From NCBI RefSeq assembly GCF_000709345.1, contig NZ_KL448323.1, forward strand, positions 2,320,183-2,362,335: DNA of 42,153 nucleotides, written 5' to 3'. Shown piece after piece: positions 6,918-15,620 of the stretch (positions are counted from its first letter, which is position 1; every line of letters begins with the position of its first letter). The notes under the pieces were generated by a model. That model did no database searches and was not told the DNA's origin. It saw only the letters and a list, made by a program, of their open reading frames with translations. Source of the stretch: Polaromonas glacialis. GTDB lineage: Bacteria; Pseudomonadota; Gammaproteobacteria; Burkholderiales; Burkholderiaceae_C. Made by a program: the position numbers and the translations under genes.

Positions 6918-9893
6918 TTATGCTCGTTCGACATTGCAAACGGTTGTCTTGGTTTCCTGCATCATCGTCACGCTGTCGTAGCCGTAAGTGGTGCCGGTGT
7001 TGATGGCCTCGCCGCGCACCACAGGCGCGGCGCCTGCAGGGTAATAGGCCAGCATGTCGGCGCCCTGCCAGCGTCCCGAGAAGTGGAAAGGCATGAACAC
7101 CGTGTCCGGCCCGACGCGCTCGGTGACCAGCGCCTGCACATTGAGCCGCGCGCCGGTCGGCGTGCTGACCCAGGCGCGTTCGCCGTTGCGGATACCTTTT
7201 TCGGCCGCCACCTTGGGGTTGATCTCGATGAACATTTCCTGCTGCAACTCGGCCAGCCACGGGTTGGAGCGGGTTTCCTCGCCGCCGCCTTCATACTCGA
7301 CCAGCCGGCCGGAGGTCATGATCAGCGGGAATTTTTCATGCACCTTGTCGGCGATGTTCTTGTCCTGCAAGGTCTTGTACAGCGTGGGCAGGCGCCAGAA
7401 GGCTTTCTTGTCGTCATGCGTCGGGTACTTGGCGACCAGGTCGGGCCGGATGCCGTAGAGCGGCTCGCGGTGCTGCGGAATGGCGTCGGGGAAGTTCCAC
7501 ACCACGGCGCGTGCCTTGGCATTGCCGAACGGGTAGCAGCCGTGGTTCTTCATGACTACGCGGATGATGCCGCCGGACGAGTCGGTCTTCCAGTTCTTGC
7601 CTTCGGCGGCTGTCTTTTCGGCATCGGTCAACTCATCCCACCAGCCGAGTTTCTTGACCAGCACATGGTCGAATTCGGGGTAGCCGGTGGTGATGTCGGC
7701 GCCCAGCGAATGCGAGCCGTCTTCGGCCAGCAGCGTCTTGCCTTCGCGCTCGACGCCGAAGTTGGCGCGGAAGTTGCCGCCGCCGTCCATGACGTGCTTG
7801 GAGGTGTCGTACAGGTTGGGCGAGCCGGGGTGCTTCATCTCCGGCGTACCCCAGCACGGCCACGGCAGACCAAAGTAGTCGCCGGTCGTGTCGTAGCCCG
7901 ATTGCTTGTCCTTGCCGCCCTTGGACTTGAGCGTCTTGACGTCGAACAGGTGCATGCTGCGCATGTGCGCCTTCAGGCGTTCCGGGCTCTGGCCGGTATA
8001 GCCGATGGTCCAGCAACTCTTGTTGATCTCGCGCAGGATGTCCTCGGGCACGGGTTCGTCCATGCCCTTGACCTGCTGCATCTTGAAGTTCTTGCTCAGT
8101 TCCTTGCCAAAGCCCAGCCGGTCGGCGAACTGCTGCATGATCATGTGGTCGCTGCGGCTTTCCCACAGCGGCTCGATGACCTTCTCGCGCCACTGCAGTG
8201 AACGGTTCGAGGCGGTGCAGGAGCCGCTCGTCTCGAACTGCGTGGCGGCCGGCAGCAGGTAAACGGCGCGGTTCGGATTCTGGTCTTCTGCCTTGCCAGG
8301 CATGGCGGCCATCGCGGCGGTGGCCGACGGGTACGGGTCCACCACCACCAGCAGGTCGAGCTTGTCCATCGCCCGCTTCATCTCCAGGCCCCGGGTCTGG
8401 GAATTGGGCGCGTGGCCCCAGTAGAAAACGCCGCGCAGGTTGGAATCCTGGTCGATGAATTCGTTTTTCTCCAGCACGCCGTCAATCCAGCGCGACACGG
8501 TGATGCCGGGCTTGCCCATCATGGAGGGCGAGGCGTACTTGGCCTTGATCCAGTCAAAGTCCACGCCCCAGACCTTGGCGAAATGCTTCCACGAGCCTTC
8601 GGCCAGGCCGTAGTAACCGGGCAGCGAGTCGGGGTTGGGGCCGACATCGGTGGCGCCCTGCACGTTGTCGTGACCCCGGAAAATGTTCGTGCCGCCGCCG
8701 GACTTGCCGACGTTGCCCAGCGCCAGCTGCAGGATGCAGGAAGCGCGAACAATGGCATTGCCGGTGGTGTGCTGGGTCTGGCCCATGCACCAGACGACCG
8801 TGCTGGGCCGGTTCATGGCCATCATCTGGGCTGCCTTGAACACCTGCGCTTCGGGGACACCGCAGGCTTCTTCCACCTTGTCGGGCGTCCACTTGGCCAG
8901 CACTTCTTCCTTGATCTTGTCCATGCCATAGACCCGATCATTGATGTACTTCGTGTCTTCCCAGCCGTTCTTGAAGATGTGAAACAGCATGCCGAACAGG
9001 AAGGGAATGTCCGAGCCGGAGCGAATGCGGATGTACTCGTCGGCCTTGGCGGCCGTTCGCGTGAAGCGCGGATCGACCACGATCATCTTGCAGCCGGTTT
9101 CCTTGGCATGCAGCATGTGCAGCATGCTGACCGGATGGGCCTCGGCGGCATTCGAACCGATGTACAACGCGCACTTGCTGTTTTGCATGTCGTTGTACGA
9201 ATTGGTCATGGCGCCATAGCCCCAGGTGTTGGCCACGCCGGCCACCGTGGTCGAGTGGCAGATGCGCGCCTGGTGGTCGCAGTTGTTGCTGCCCCAGAAA
9301 CTCATCCACTTGCGCAGCAGGTAGGCCTGCTCGTTGTTGTGCTTGGACGAACCGATCACGTACAGCGAATCCGGGCCGCTTTCCTTGCGCAGGGCCAGCA
9401 TGCGTTCGGTGATTTCGTTCAGCGCCGTGTCCCAGCTGATGCGCTCGTACTTGCCGTTGACCAGCTTCATCGGGTAGCGCAGCCGGTATTCGCCGTGGCC
9501 GTGCTCGCGCAGCGCGGCACCCTTGGCGCAGTGCGCGCCCAGGTTGATGGGCGAGTCAAACACGGCTTCCTGGCGCACCCAGACGCCGTTTTCAACGACG
9601 GCATCGACCGCGCAGCCGACCGAGCAATGCGAGCAGATGGTGCGCTTGACTTCGATTTTGGAATTGCCGACGGCTTCGCCGGGAGCCGCTGCGCTTGCTT
9701 TTTTAACCAGCGAGAGCTGGGTCGCCGCCAGTCCTACGCCAACGCCGAGTCCGGAGCGCCGCAAGAACGAGCGCCGGTCCATGGTGGGCAGGGCGTGCGA
9801 CAGGCCGCGCGTCAGGCTTTGCACAAAGCGCGGGGAGCCCGCACGGTGCGCCGTCAAGCCGGAAGGGCTGGAAGATTTTTTCGTGAGCAGCAT
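6918..9893 (-). CDS. fdhA: Tat-exported formate dehydrogenase alpha subunit (Cys type)
   Basis: The 991-residue catalytic subunit oxidises formate to CO2 at a bis-MGD molybdenum or tungsten centre. A twin-arginine signal (DRRSFLRRSGLGVGVGLA, about 39-56) follows an n-region of about 37 residues. The [4Fe-4S] motif is C-x2-C-x3-C (87, 90, 94) with C122. The metal ligand is cysteine 212 in HQARICHSTT, so this is not a selenoprotein. The molydopterin-binding C-terminal domain (from about residue 850) is complete. The ATG at 9893 was chosen because GGAGA lies six bases before it; a later ATG at 9782 has no ribosome site. It follows the small Tat protein gene by 58 bases and precedes fdhB by 12. 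Bases 7014-7045 recur exactly at window positions 1-32. Confidence 0.95.
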   Translation of the reverse strand: MLLTKKSSSPSGLTAHRAGSPRFVQSLTRGLSHALPTMDRRSFLRRSGLGVGVGLAATQLSLVKKASAAAPGEAVGNSKIEVKRTICSHCSVGCAVDAVVENGVWVRQEAVFDSPINLGAHCAKGAALREHGHGEYRLRYPMKLVNGKYERISWDTALNEITERMLALRKESGPDSLYVIGSSKHNNEQAYLLRKWMSFWGSNNCDHQARICHSTTVAGVANTWGYGAMTNSYNDMQNSKCALYIGSNAAEAHPVSMLHMLHAKETGCKMIVVDPRFTRTAAKADEYIRIRSGSDIPFLFGMLFHIFKNGWEDTKYINDRVYGMDKIKEEVLAKWTPDKVEEACGVPEAQVFKAAQMMAMNRPSTVVWCMGQTQHTTGNAIVRASCILQLALGNVGKSGGGTNIFRGHDNVQGATDVGPNPDSLPGYYGLAEGSWKHFAKVWGVDFDWIKAKYASPSMMGKPGITVSRWIDGVLEKNEFIDQDSNLRGVFYWGHAPNSQTRGLEMKRAMDKLDLLVVVDPYPSATAAMAAMPGKAEDQNPNRAVYLLPAATQFETSGSCTASNRSLQWREKVIEPLWESRSDHMIMQQFADRLGFGKELSKNFKMQQVKGMDEPVPEDILREINKSCWTIGYTGQSPERLKAHMRSMHLFDVKTLKSKGGKDKQSGYDTTGDYFGLPWPCWGTPEMKHPGSPNLYDTSKHVMDGGGNFRANFGVEREGKTLLAEDGSHSLGADITTGYPEFDHVLVKKLGWWDELTDAEKTAAEGKNWKTDSSGGIIRVVMKNHGCYPFGNAKARAVVWNFPDAIPQHREPLYGIRPDLVAKYPTHDDKKAFWRLPTLYKTLQDKNIADKVHEKFPLIMTSGRLVEYEGGGEETRSNPWLAELQQEMFIEINPKVAAEKGIRNGERAWVSTPTGARLNVQALVTERVGPDTVFMPFHFSGRWQGADMLAYYPAGAAPVVRGEAINTGTTYGYDSVTMMQETKTTVCNVERA

Positions 9894-9951
9894 GAAGCTC
9901 TCCGTGAGAATTGACGAATGGACAACCGGAAAAATGGACCGGAAAGTGGAA

Positions 9952-10158
9952 TCAGACGCGCGCGGTCTTGTAGTAGCGCTCGACATGCTCCGAAGCGCTG
10001 TAACCGCCGCCTTTTTCAGGCGCCGGCTTGGGCGCCGCCACGGCGACTTCAGCGAGCTGCACGCGCGGCAGCGCCATCACGGCAGCTGCGGCTGCGCCGG
10101 TGGCTGCGGCACCGAAAAAGAAACCCCGGCGCGAGGGTTTGGGCTGGCTATCCTGCAT
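9952..10158 (-). CDS. Small Tat-signal formate dehydrogenase accessory protein (FdhX type)
   Basis: A protein of 68 residues with a twin-arginine signal (SRRGFFFGAAATGAAAAAV), a short Pro/Lys linker and the tail YSASEHVERYYKTARV. Such 60-70 residue Tat-target proteins are known next to formate dehydrogenase genes (the 'formate dehydrogenase region Tat target' family); their job is not settled, but they may act in export or assembly. The ATG at 10158 is preferred over 10170 because GGAG sits six to seven bases upstream of it. It is the first gene after a 200-bp spacer and is followed closely by fdhA. Confidence 0.85.
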   Translation of the reverse strand: MQDSQPKPSRRGFFFGAAATGAAAAAVMALPRVQLAEVAVAAPKPAPEKGGGYSASEHVERYYKTARV

Positions 10159-10200
10159 TTTTTTCTCCATGAAATTTTGGCATATGTAAAGGCTTGCATA

Positions 10201-10229
10201 ACTCTACGTTAGTCATAGGCGCACCACAA
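10201..10229 (-). promoter_or_regulatory. Possible sigma70 promoter before the small Tat protein and fdhA
   Basis: On the minus strand TTGTGG (10229-10224) and TAGAGT (10206-10201) are separated by 17 bases, in the A/T-richer spacer ahead of the gene at 10158. Both boxes are only moderate matches to the consensus, so this is a candidate. No FNR-like or other operator palindrome is obvious nearby. Confidence 0.25.
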
Positions 10230-10328
10230 TGGTTCACGTAAATACAACCCTAAAACCAAGGGAAAACCATAGGCCATCCAAGATTTTCTATTGCGCGGCG
10301 GGAGGGCTGAAACCGTGATCAGGCAGAA

Positions 10329-10348
10329 ATTGCAGCCAGGGCTGCAAT
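10329..10348. other. Perfect 9-bp hairpin downstream of the TorD-like gene
   Basis: ATTGCAGCC (10329-10337) and GGCTGCAAT (10340-10348) form a perfect inverted repeat with two bases between. It lies ten bases past the stop of the TorD-like gene. There is no T-run on either side, so it is not a standard terminator; it could protect the mRNA 3' end or separate the accessory genes from the structural genes. Confidence 0.45.
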
Positions 10349-10358
10349 CAGGGATGTT

Positions 10359-10973
10359 TCACTCCAGCATGTCAAAACCTTGCGATTCAACACTGACAAA
10401 CGCTTGCGCAAAGCACGCGAATGTACGGTAGAAACGCGCCTTCGGATGCCGAGTGACCGCCTCGCACATCATGGAAAACCAGGGCTGCACATGGCGCGTG
10501 AAAAATTCGCGCTGGCGCGTCAAGTTGGCCACTTCCACATCGTCACCGGCAATCAGGTAACGCATGACTTCGCACAGGTAAGCCGCATGGTCTTCGGTCT
10601 CGGACATGGCGCCGTCGCGCGCCAGGCCAAGGTCCGCCAGGTCGGTGCGCAGCGCTGCCAGCGGTTTTTCGTTCAGGAAGCCGCTGAGGTAGTGGGAACC
10701 GAACAGATAGACCTCGGGCTTGCCCACGCCGCCAAACAGGGTGTCGTATTCATGGCGGGTGTCGGCCAGCGACTGTTCGCGTGCAGCGGCGACTACTTCG
10801 CCCCATGGGCCTTCCAGCAGCGCGCCGGCAGCGGGAGCCTCGGTCACGGCCACGCGCAGCCTGTCATACAGGTCAGCGCTGGGCGGCGCATAGAACAGCG
10901 CGGCGAGCAGTCCATAGACCTCGGCACGCGCGGTTTCTTCGTCGAGGGTGGAAGCGGTGAGTTGGGCTTGCAT
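10359..10973 (-). CDS. TorD/DmsD-family molybdoenzyme chaperone
   Basis: About 204 residues, all-helical in character. It has the family's N-terminal ARAEVYGLLAALFYAPP and the central EYDTLFGGVGKPEVYLFGSHYLSGFLNEKPL, which matches the conserved E-Y-x-x-L-F-x-G/P region of TorD-like chaperones. These bind Tat signal peptides and help insert the molybdenum cofactor before export; here the client is almost certainly the alpha subunit at 6918-9893. The start is uncertain: ATG at 10973 is given, but a GTG at 11012 would overlap the end of the iron-sulfur gene by 14 bases and give 217 residues. Neither has a strong ribosome site. It is separated from the structural genes by a spacer containing a hairpin. 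Confidence 0.85.
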   Translation of the reverse strand: MQAQLTASTLDEETARAEVYGLLAALFYAPPSADLYDRLRVAVTEAPAAGALLEGPWGEVVAAAREQSLADTRHEYDTLFGGVGKPEVYLFGSHYLSGFLNEKPLAALRTDLADLGLARDGAMSETEDHAAYLCEVMRYLIAGDDVEVANLTRQREFFTRHVQPWFSMMCEAVTRHPKARFYRTFACFAQAFVSVESQGFDMLE

Positions 10974-10998
10974 GGAAATTTTTGCCTGTGGACTGGGG

Positions 10999-13083
10999 TT
11001 AGCGGATGTCACCGATCTTGACTTCGTTGTCGGCCGAGTAGATGTCGATGACGCGGCAGTCGCTGCACATCTTCAGGCGGTCCGCCGCTGCACCCTGGAA
11101 CATGGCATGGCCGGCCAGCTTGCCCAGCATGGATTCAATCGCCTTGAGCGTGCCGAAAGGCTTGCTGCAGCGGATGCAGGCGTAAGGCTGCATCTCATTG
11201 AGCACCACGGCTTCCCGGCGCTGCGGCGTGAGCCTGAGCTGGGGTACCAGGGCCAGCGCATTTTCCGGGCAGGTCGTGACGCACAGGCCGCACTGCACGC
11301 AGTTCTTTTCGATGAACCGGAGCTGCGGGCGTTCGGCGTTGTCCTGCAGGGCGCTGGCCGGGCAGGCGCTGACGCAGCTCAGGCACAGGGTGCAGGCGTC
11401 CTTGTTGATGGCCAGCGCGCCCAGCGGCGATGCGGCCGGCAGCGCAATCAGCTCTGCCTGCACCGTCGATTGCAGCATCAGGTGATCGAGCGCCAGTTCC
11501 AGCGTGGCGCGCTTGTCGGCCTGCACCGCAAAGCCCGCCGCCTGCGCCACACCTTGCGCGGGCGCCGCTTGCAAAAACGCGTCAAGACCGGCCAGGTCAC
11601 GCGCATCCTTCGCCTCAAAAATACGGAAGTGTTCTCCCTGATAGCCGAGCCCCGTCAATATCGCCTGCGCGACTTGCATCTGCTCGCGAAGGGCCTCGCG
11701 GTACTGCGGCGCTTCTTCGGCCGTCATCAGCACCCAGACCTGGGAAGCGCCATAGGCAATGCTGGACAGCCATAATTCCAGCCCGGTGGAGGCAGTATGA
11801 AAGAGACCCAGTGGCATCACGCGCGCCGGCACGCCGCGAACCGCCGGATCGAGCCGGGCCATGCGGCCCAGGTCGCCCAGCAGCCGTGTGCCGGCCTCCT
11901 GGCTGTGCAGCAGCAGCGCGGCGTGCTTGCCGCCGGCTTTGGCATACGTCGTCAGCAGCGTCTTGATTTTTGTGCCCTGCTCGGCAGGGCGCGGATAGGC
12001 ATACGAAATGGCGCCGGTCGGGCAGACGGTGGTGCAGGCGCCGCAACCGACGCACAGGTTCGGGTTCACTTTGATCTGCTGGCGATTTTTTTCGCTGCTG
12101 ATGGCCGAGGCCGAACACACGTCGATGCAGGCGCTGCAGCCCACGGTGTTGTTGCGGCTGTGGGCGCACAGCTTTTGCTTGTAGTTGAAGAACTTGGGCT
12201 TTTCAAACTCGCCCACCAGCGAGCGCAGTTGCAGCAGCGTGCGGCTGTCCTGGCCGTCCCAGCGGAAATAGCCCTGCGGCAGCGCATGCTGGGTGAAGGC
12301 CGGCGCGCTTCGCAGGTCAAGCACCAGGTCGAATTTTTCGTTCAGCGCTTCAGGCTCGCGGCTGAAATCGATGGCACCGGCGACGCCGCAAACCTTCACG
12401 CAGGTCCGGTGCGACTGGCACAGGCTCATGTCGATCTGGTAGTCAAAGCCGATGGCGCTTTCCGGGCAGGCCGACAGGCAGGCGTTGCAGCGGGTACACA
12501 GGTCCAGGTCGATCGGGTTGCTGCGCGTCCAGTTCAGCTCGAAGGCGCCCAGCCAGCCGGTGAGCTGCCTGATCTTCCCCGCCAGCACCGGATAGCGCCG
12601 CTCCTGCAGGCCGCCATGGCTGCCTGCGCCCAGGCTGAACAGCGTGACGTCGAGCGCATCCGAGACCAGTTCGGCGGCGCGCTCGGCCGCATCGAGTGGG
12701 CCGATGATGAGCAGGCGGCCGGCACTCTTGTATGTCACCGTTGGCACCGGTTCGGCATCGGGCAGATGCGCCAGCGCCAGCAAGGCGGCGATCTTCGGGC
12801 TGGCTTGGGCCGCGTCCTTGCTCCAGCCGCCGGTTTCGCGGATGTTGACGAACTTGATGACGGACGTGGCGCCTTCGGTCTGCTGCGCGAGTTCGGCGAA
12901 CAGCCGCGTTTCCTGGGTGCAGGCGACGATGACGTCGTCGCCTGACTGGATGGCCTTCTGGAACGCGCCCGCTTCGCGCCGGCACAGCGTCGAATGCAGC
13001 GTCAGGTTTTCGTCAAGTGCCGTGCCCAGCGCTCGGGGCTGAAGGGGCATGGTCTGGTTGCAGTCGCAAATGAGAGTGGGCAT
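10999..13083 (-). CDS. Large multi-[4Fe-4S] ferredoxin-like protein of the FDH cluster
   Basis: A 694-residue cytoplasmic protein with an unusual number of iron-sulfur motifs: C196-x2-C-x2-C-x3-C206, C222...C232, C306...C323, C344-C354, C564-C574 and C595-C605, plus C636-x2-C and C673-x2-C near the end. A segment near 121-150 (AGRLLIIGPLDAAERAA) resembles a nucleotide-binding fold, and there is an N-terminal MPTLICDCNQTM with two cysteines. Proteins of this kind occur beside formate dehydrogenases with DUF3305/DUF3306. The function is not established; the sequence suggests an electron-transfer hub or assembly factor. Its first 71 bases overlap the end of the DUF3306 gene in another frame, and its end adjoins or overlaps the TorD-like gene. 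The start follows the conserved MPTLxCDCN opening that I associate with the family. Confidence 0.85.
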   Translation of the reverse strand: MPTLICDCNQTMPLQPRALGTALDENLTLHSTLCRREAGAFQKAIQSGDDVIVACTQETRLFAELAQQTEGATSVIKFVNIRETGGWSKDAAQASPKIAALLALAHLPDAEPVPTVTYKSAGRLLIIGPLDAAERAAELVSDALDVTLFSLGAGSHGGLQERRYPVLAGKIRQLTGWLGAFELNWTRSNPIDLDLCTRCNACLSACPESAIGFDYQIDMSLCQSHRTCVKVCGVAGAIDFSREPEALNEKFDLVLDLRSAPAFTQHALPQGYFRWDGQDSRTLLQLRSLVGEFEKPKFFNYKQKLCAHSRNNTVGCSACIDVCSASAISSEKNRQQIKVNPNLCVGCGACTTVCPTGAISYAYPRPAEQGTKIKTLLTTYAKAGGKHAALLLHSQEAGTRLLGDLGRMARLDPAVRGVPARVMPLGLFHTASTGLELWLSSIAYGASQVWVLMTAEEAPQYREALREQMQVAQAILTGLGYQGEHFRIFEAKDARDLAGLDAFLQAAPAQGVAQAAGFAVQADKRATLELALDHLMLQSTVQAELIALPAASPLGALAINKDACTLCLSCVSACPASALQDNAERPQLRFIEKNCVQCGLCVTTCPENALALVPQLRLTPQRREAVVLNEMQPYACIRCSKPFGTLKAIESMLGKLAGHAMFQGAAADRLKMCSDCRVIDIYSADNEVKIGDIR

Positions 13084-13738
13084 GGTCGTCGGGTTGGCTG
13101 GCGCCGTGATCCTCGAAAGGCTCGGGCTGACTGGGGAGTTCAGCGATTGGGGTTTTCGGACCGTGAATTTCTGGGGAATTTCCGGACTGCGCCACGGCCT
13201 CAGGCGTGGGGTTATTCAAGTCATCCGGTGGTAATGAATCTACAGGAGATTGCAATGCAGCGGCTTCCTGGCCACCATCATTGTTTTCATCATCCTCGTT
13301 AAAAATTTTCAACAGCCTGGCGCCGACCATCTGGCGCAGCATGGATTCCGGAATCGGGTCGGCGATGGAGTAGTCGCTGATATAAATGTCAAGCCCGTCC
13401 ATCACGTTGTAGTGCGGGTCGGTGAAGAGTTTTTTCATGGCGGCGTTGCGCACGTCGGCACCGACATTTCGGGCCATGAAGGGCTTGAAGTCGGAGTCCT
13501 GCGTGAGCGCCTTCACATCGTCGAGCGACAGCAGTTTTTTGGGTTGTTCCGCCGGGGACGCCGCAGGTGCCGACAAATGGGCCTGATCGGGTTTCAGTGC
13601 GGCGGGCGAAACGGCGGCAGCCACAGCCAGTGGCGCGGCTTTCGTCGGCGCAGCAGGCTCGTCCAGCGGCTTGCCCTGCAGCGCGTCGGTCTTGCGCCGC
13701 GCCCAGCGGCCCAGGAATCCGGAATGCTCTTCAGCCAC
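13013..13738 (-). CDS. DUF3306 domain protein
   Basis: A 241-residue protein. The start is a GTG at 13738, preceded by a strong GGAGG and opening V-A-E-E-H-S-G-F-L-G-R-W-A-R-R-K, typical of DUF3306. The conserved core (LLSLDDVKALTQDSDF through DPHYNVMDGLDIYISDYS, about 85-155) is followed by an acidic, Pro-rich tail ending in a His-rich segment. DUF3306 proteins are found with formate dehydrogenases; no biochemical role is known to me. It overlaps the DUF3305 gene by 8 bases at its start and the multi-[4Fe-4S] gene by 71 bases at its end, so the three are likely translated as a coupled set. Confidence 0.85.
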   Translation of the reverse strand: MAEEHSGFLGRWARRKTDALQGKPLDEPAAPTKAAPLAVAAAVSPAALKPDQAHLSAPAASPAEQPKKLLSLDDVKALTQDSDFKPFMARNVGADVRNAAMKKLFTDPHYNVMDGLDIYISDYSIADPIPESMLRQMVGARLLKIFNEDDENNDGGQEAAALQSPVDSLPPDDLNNPTPEAVAQSGNSPEIHGPKTPIAELPSQPEPFEDHGASQPDDHAHSHLRLQPDHAPSAPSAGHGT

Positions 13739-14324
13739 GGCCGCCGCCTCCGCCGCCAAACTTCTTTTCAGTGCTAACGCGCGCCGGGCTGCCGAAGCGG
13801 TCCACCAGCGGCTTGAAGCTTTGCGGGCGCTGGCGGCGCTTGGCCTCCAGCACATGGTGTTCATCGACAAAATGCTGCATCCACTGCACCACATCAGGCG
13901 GCGCGGGCACCTGTTCAACGGTTTCCTGCGCATCGAGCCAGCGGCCGGCATCGTGGTAGCTCAGGGTGACGATCTGCGGCACGGCGACGGGCTCATCGGC
14001 CAGGCCGGCCTCTTCTTCCATGCGCCAGACGACCCAGAAGCAAGGCTGCGGCGTGGTGACATTCAGGTAATAGCCTTCGGCATCGCCCCGGTGCAGTTCG
14101 ACCCGGAAGCCGGGATGCAGCCAGCGCTCTTCGCGCTCGTCCTTGAGCAACAGGCGCGGCTGGCGGCCAAAGCCGTCCTCATGCGGGACCACGTCAGCCA
14201 GCATCCAGCGCCAGGGCTGCCAGACGTTGTCGATGCGCTCGCGGCGCATGACCACGGCCACGTCCATGCACGGGCGGTGAAGGGTCTCGTCGGAGTCGGG
14301 GGACTGCATTAGAAAGTCAAGCAT
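13731..14324 (-). CDS. DUF3305 domain protein
   Basis: A 197-residue protein. The core runs from MDVAVVMRRERIDNVWQPWRW through LLLKDEREERWLHPGFRVELHRGDAEGYYLNVTTP and PCFWVVWRM, and matches DUF3305, which accompanies formate dehydrogenase genes. The C-terminus ends in a Gly-rich run encoded by the GGAGG-rich stretch that also serves as ribosome site for DUF3306. The function is unknown. It is the first gene of the cluster on this strand, diverging from the NlpC/P60 lipoprotein gene across a 172-bp spacer that should hold the promoter. The start could also be an ATG at 14309; neither has a clear ribosome site. Confidence 0.83.
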   Translation of the reverse strand: MLDFLMQSPDSDETLHRPCMDVAVVMRRERIDNVWQPWRWMLADVVPHEDGFGRQPRLLLKDEREERWLHPGFRVELHRGDAEGYYLNVTTPQPCFWVVWRMEEEAGLADEPVAVPQIVTLSYHDAGRWLDAQETVEQVPAPPDVVQWMQHFVDEHHVLEAKRRQRPQSFKPLVDRFGSPARVSTEKKFGGGGGGRG

Positions 14325-14496
14325 TGCCGAAGTGTACGGCGCCCCTCATGCCCGTTGGCGTCAAGGTCTTTTGCCGGGCGGCCGTCTGCGGTAGGATGCC
14401 CTCCAGCCCGCCTGCGCTGCGCAAACGGTTCCAGGCGATTTTTGCTGGCTTATACGCAAGCAGGCATGGCTTGCCGCAACTTTGGCTGGACATACA

Positions 14497-14994
14497 ATGA
14501 ACGATCAGGTGTACTCCCGCAGAAGATGGGGCCGGCTGCTGGGTTGCATGACGCTGCTGGCTTTCGCCGGCTGCGCCACCCGGCCAGGCGCCAGCCCGCG
14601 CTCCCTGAATTCATCACGCACCGGCAGCGACATCGCCCTGTTTGCGCTGTCGCTGCTGGACATGCCTTACGTGTCGGGTGGACGCGGCCCGGCCACGGGA
14701 TTCGATTGCTCCGGACTCGTTTCGCATGTGTACCTTCAGGCCGCCGGCATCCCGCTGCGGGGAAGCGCAGCATCCATGGCCAAAGCCGCGCGCCCGGTCA
14801 ATCCGGCAGACCTGATGGCCGGCGACCTGCTGTTTTTCAACACCCTGGGCTACTCGTTTTCGCATGTCGGCATCTATGTGGGCGACGGGCGCTTCGTGCA
14901 TGCCAGCAACCCGCGCACCGGCGTGAGGACCGACAGGCTGGACAGCAAGTACTATGCAAGCCGGTTTGAAGGCGCGAAAACAGTATTGAGCTAA
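14497..14994 (+). CDS. NlpC/P60-family cell-wall hydrolase lipoprotein
   Basis: A 165-residue predicted lipoprotein (signal MNDQVYSRRRWGRLLGCMTLL, lipobox F-A-G-C at Cys26) with a complete NlpC/P60 domain. The nucleophile is Cys71 in GFDCSGLVSHVY, with His123 (SHVGIYVG) and His135 (FVHASNP) as the other catalytic residues. Such enzymes cleave peptide stems of peptidoglycan (D,L-endopeptidase). ATG 14497 was chosen; a TTG at 14482 is also in frame. It is transcribed alone, divergent from the formate dehydrogenase accessory genes, and its 3' spacer contains the repeat near 15160. Confidence 0.9.
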   Translation: MNDQVYSRRRWGRLLGCMTLLAFAGCATRPGASPRSLNSSRTGSDIALFALSLLDMPYVSGGRGPATGFDCSGLVSHVYLQAAGIPLRGSAASMAKAARPVNPADLMAGDLLFFNTLGYSFSHVGIYVGDGRFVHASNPRTGVRTDRLDSKYYASRFEGAKTVLS

Positions 14995-15159
14995 ACGTGA
15001 GCGTTCAGTGCGCGTGTCGTTTTTGCAGCGCGTCTGCAGCGCCACTAACCCACCGCCCGGCTTTTTAGCAGCCATTCCCGGACACTCCATCGTTTGCGAT
15101 GCAAGCCCATGTTTAAAAGCACCGGGTCTGCATACATCGCAATCCCGCCTTCATACACT

Positions 15160-15215
15160 ATAAAATTAATAGCTACTCACGCATACAGGACGTGCGCAAT
15201 ATCCATTTTTCATAC
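15160..15215. repeat. Dispersed hairpin repeat, copy C
   Basis: Noncoding. AATTAATAGCTACT is followed by CACGCATACAGGACGTGCG and CAATATCC. It shares the TACAGGACG loop and GTGCGCAA arm with copy A at 3258-3301 (read on the minus strand). The left arm has diverged (CACGCA against TTGCGCA), so the stem is imperfect. Confidence 0.65.
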
Positions 15216-15271
15216 ATAAACAGTTACTACTCAGCGCCCTCGAAGGGCTTCGCACTTTCTTTTGTCATTAC

Positions 15272-15313
15272 GGATTGAGCCTGCCCGGGACTAGATCCGG
15301 GCAGGCTCAATCC
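15272..15313. repeat. Perfect 17-bp palindrome with 8-base loop
   Basis: GGATTGAGCCTGCCCGG (15272-15288) and CCGGGCAGGCTCAATCC (15297-15313) are exact reverse complements around GACTAGAT. Flanking GTCAT and ATGAC extend the symmetry imperfectly. It resembles REP or MITE-like palindromes. The surrounding spacer (14995-15620) holds this element, copy C, and no gene I can support; a short open frame over the palindrome looks spurious. Confidence 0.8.
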
Positions 15314-15620
15314 ATGACCTCTGTGGGAGAAGTCATGGGTAAGCAAGCCGGGCAATACACCTTGAATACAGCGCCATCATTGTGGCAAGGGGTGTGCCTG
15401 AGCAGGTTGCCAGCGGTGGGGCAGCAGCTGTGCAATAAGCACGTCTGTAAGTGTGCGGTCTGTTACTCGTTGACTCGCCGCTTCACCTTATGCCAACGCC
15501 GAATACCGTAATCAAGGAAGATCAATTCAAGCAGTTTAGTAAAACTTGACTGTGTGGGCAGTTCCTGTAAGCCTGGTAAAGCCCACAATAATGAGTCGTA
15601 TGGATGCCCCGCTTCGACTT

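Noticed and set aside
6660..8201. Open frame of 513 codons on the plus strand
   Set aside because: Opposite fdhB and fdhA; same shadow composition.
9250..9270. Possible selenocysteine codon at the formate dehydrogenase active site
   Set aside because: The metal-ligand codon reads as cysteine (HQARICHS), without an in-frame TGA.
8412..9914. Long open frame (500 codons) on the plus strand opposite fdhA
   Set aside because: Antisense shadow of the alpha-subunit gene: rich in His, Arg, Gly and Val, with no family resemblance or ribosome site. The GC-rich third positions keep the opposite frame open.
15275..15511. 78-codon open frame on the plus strand
   Set aside because: Starts inside the palindrome; no ribosome site, no recognisable sequence.
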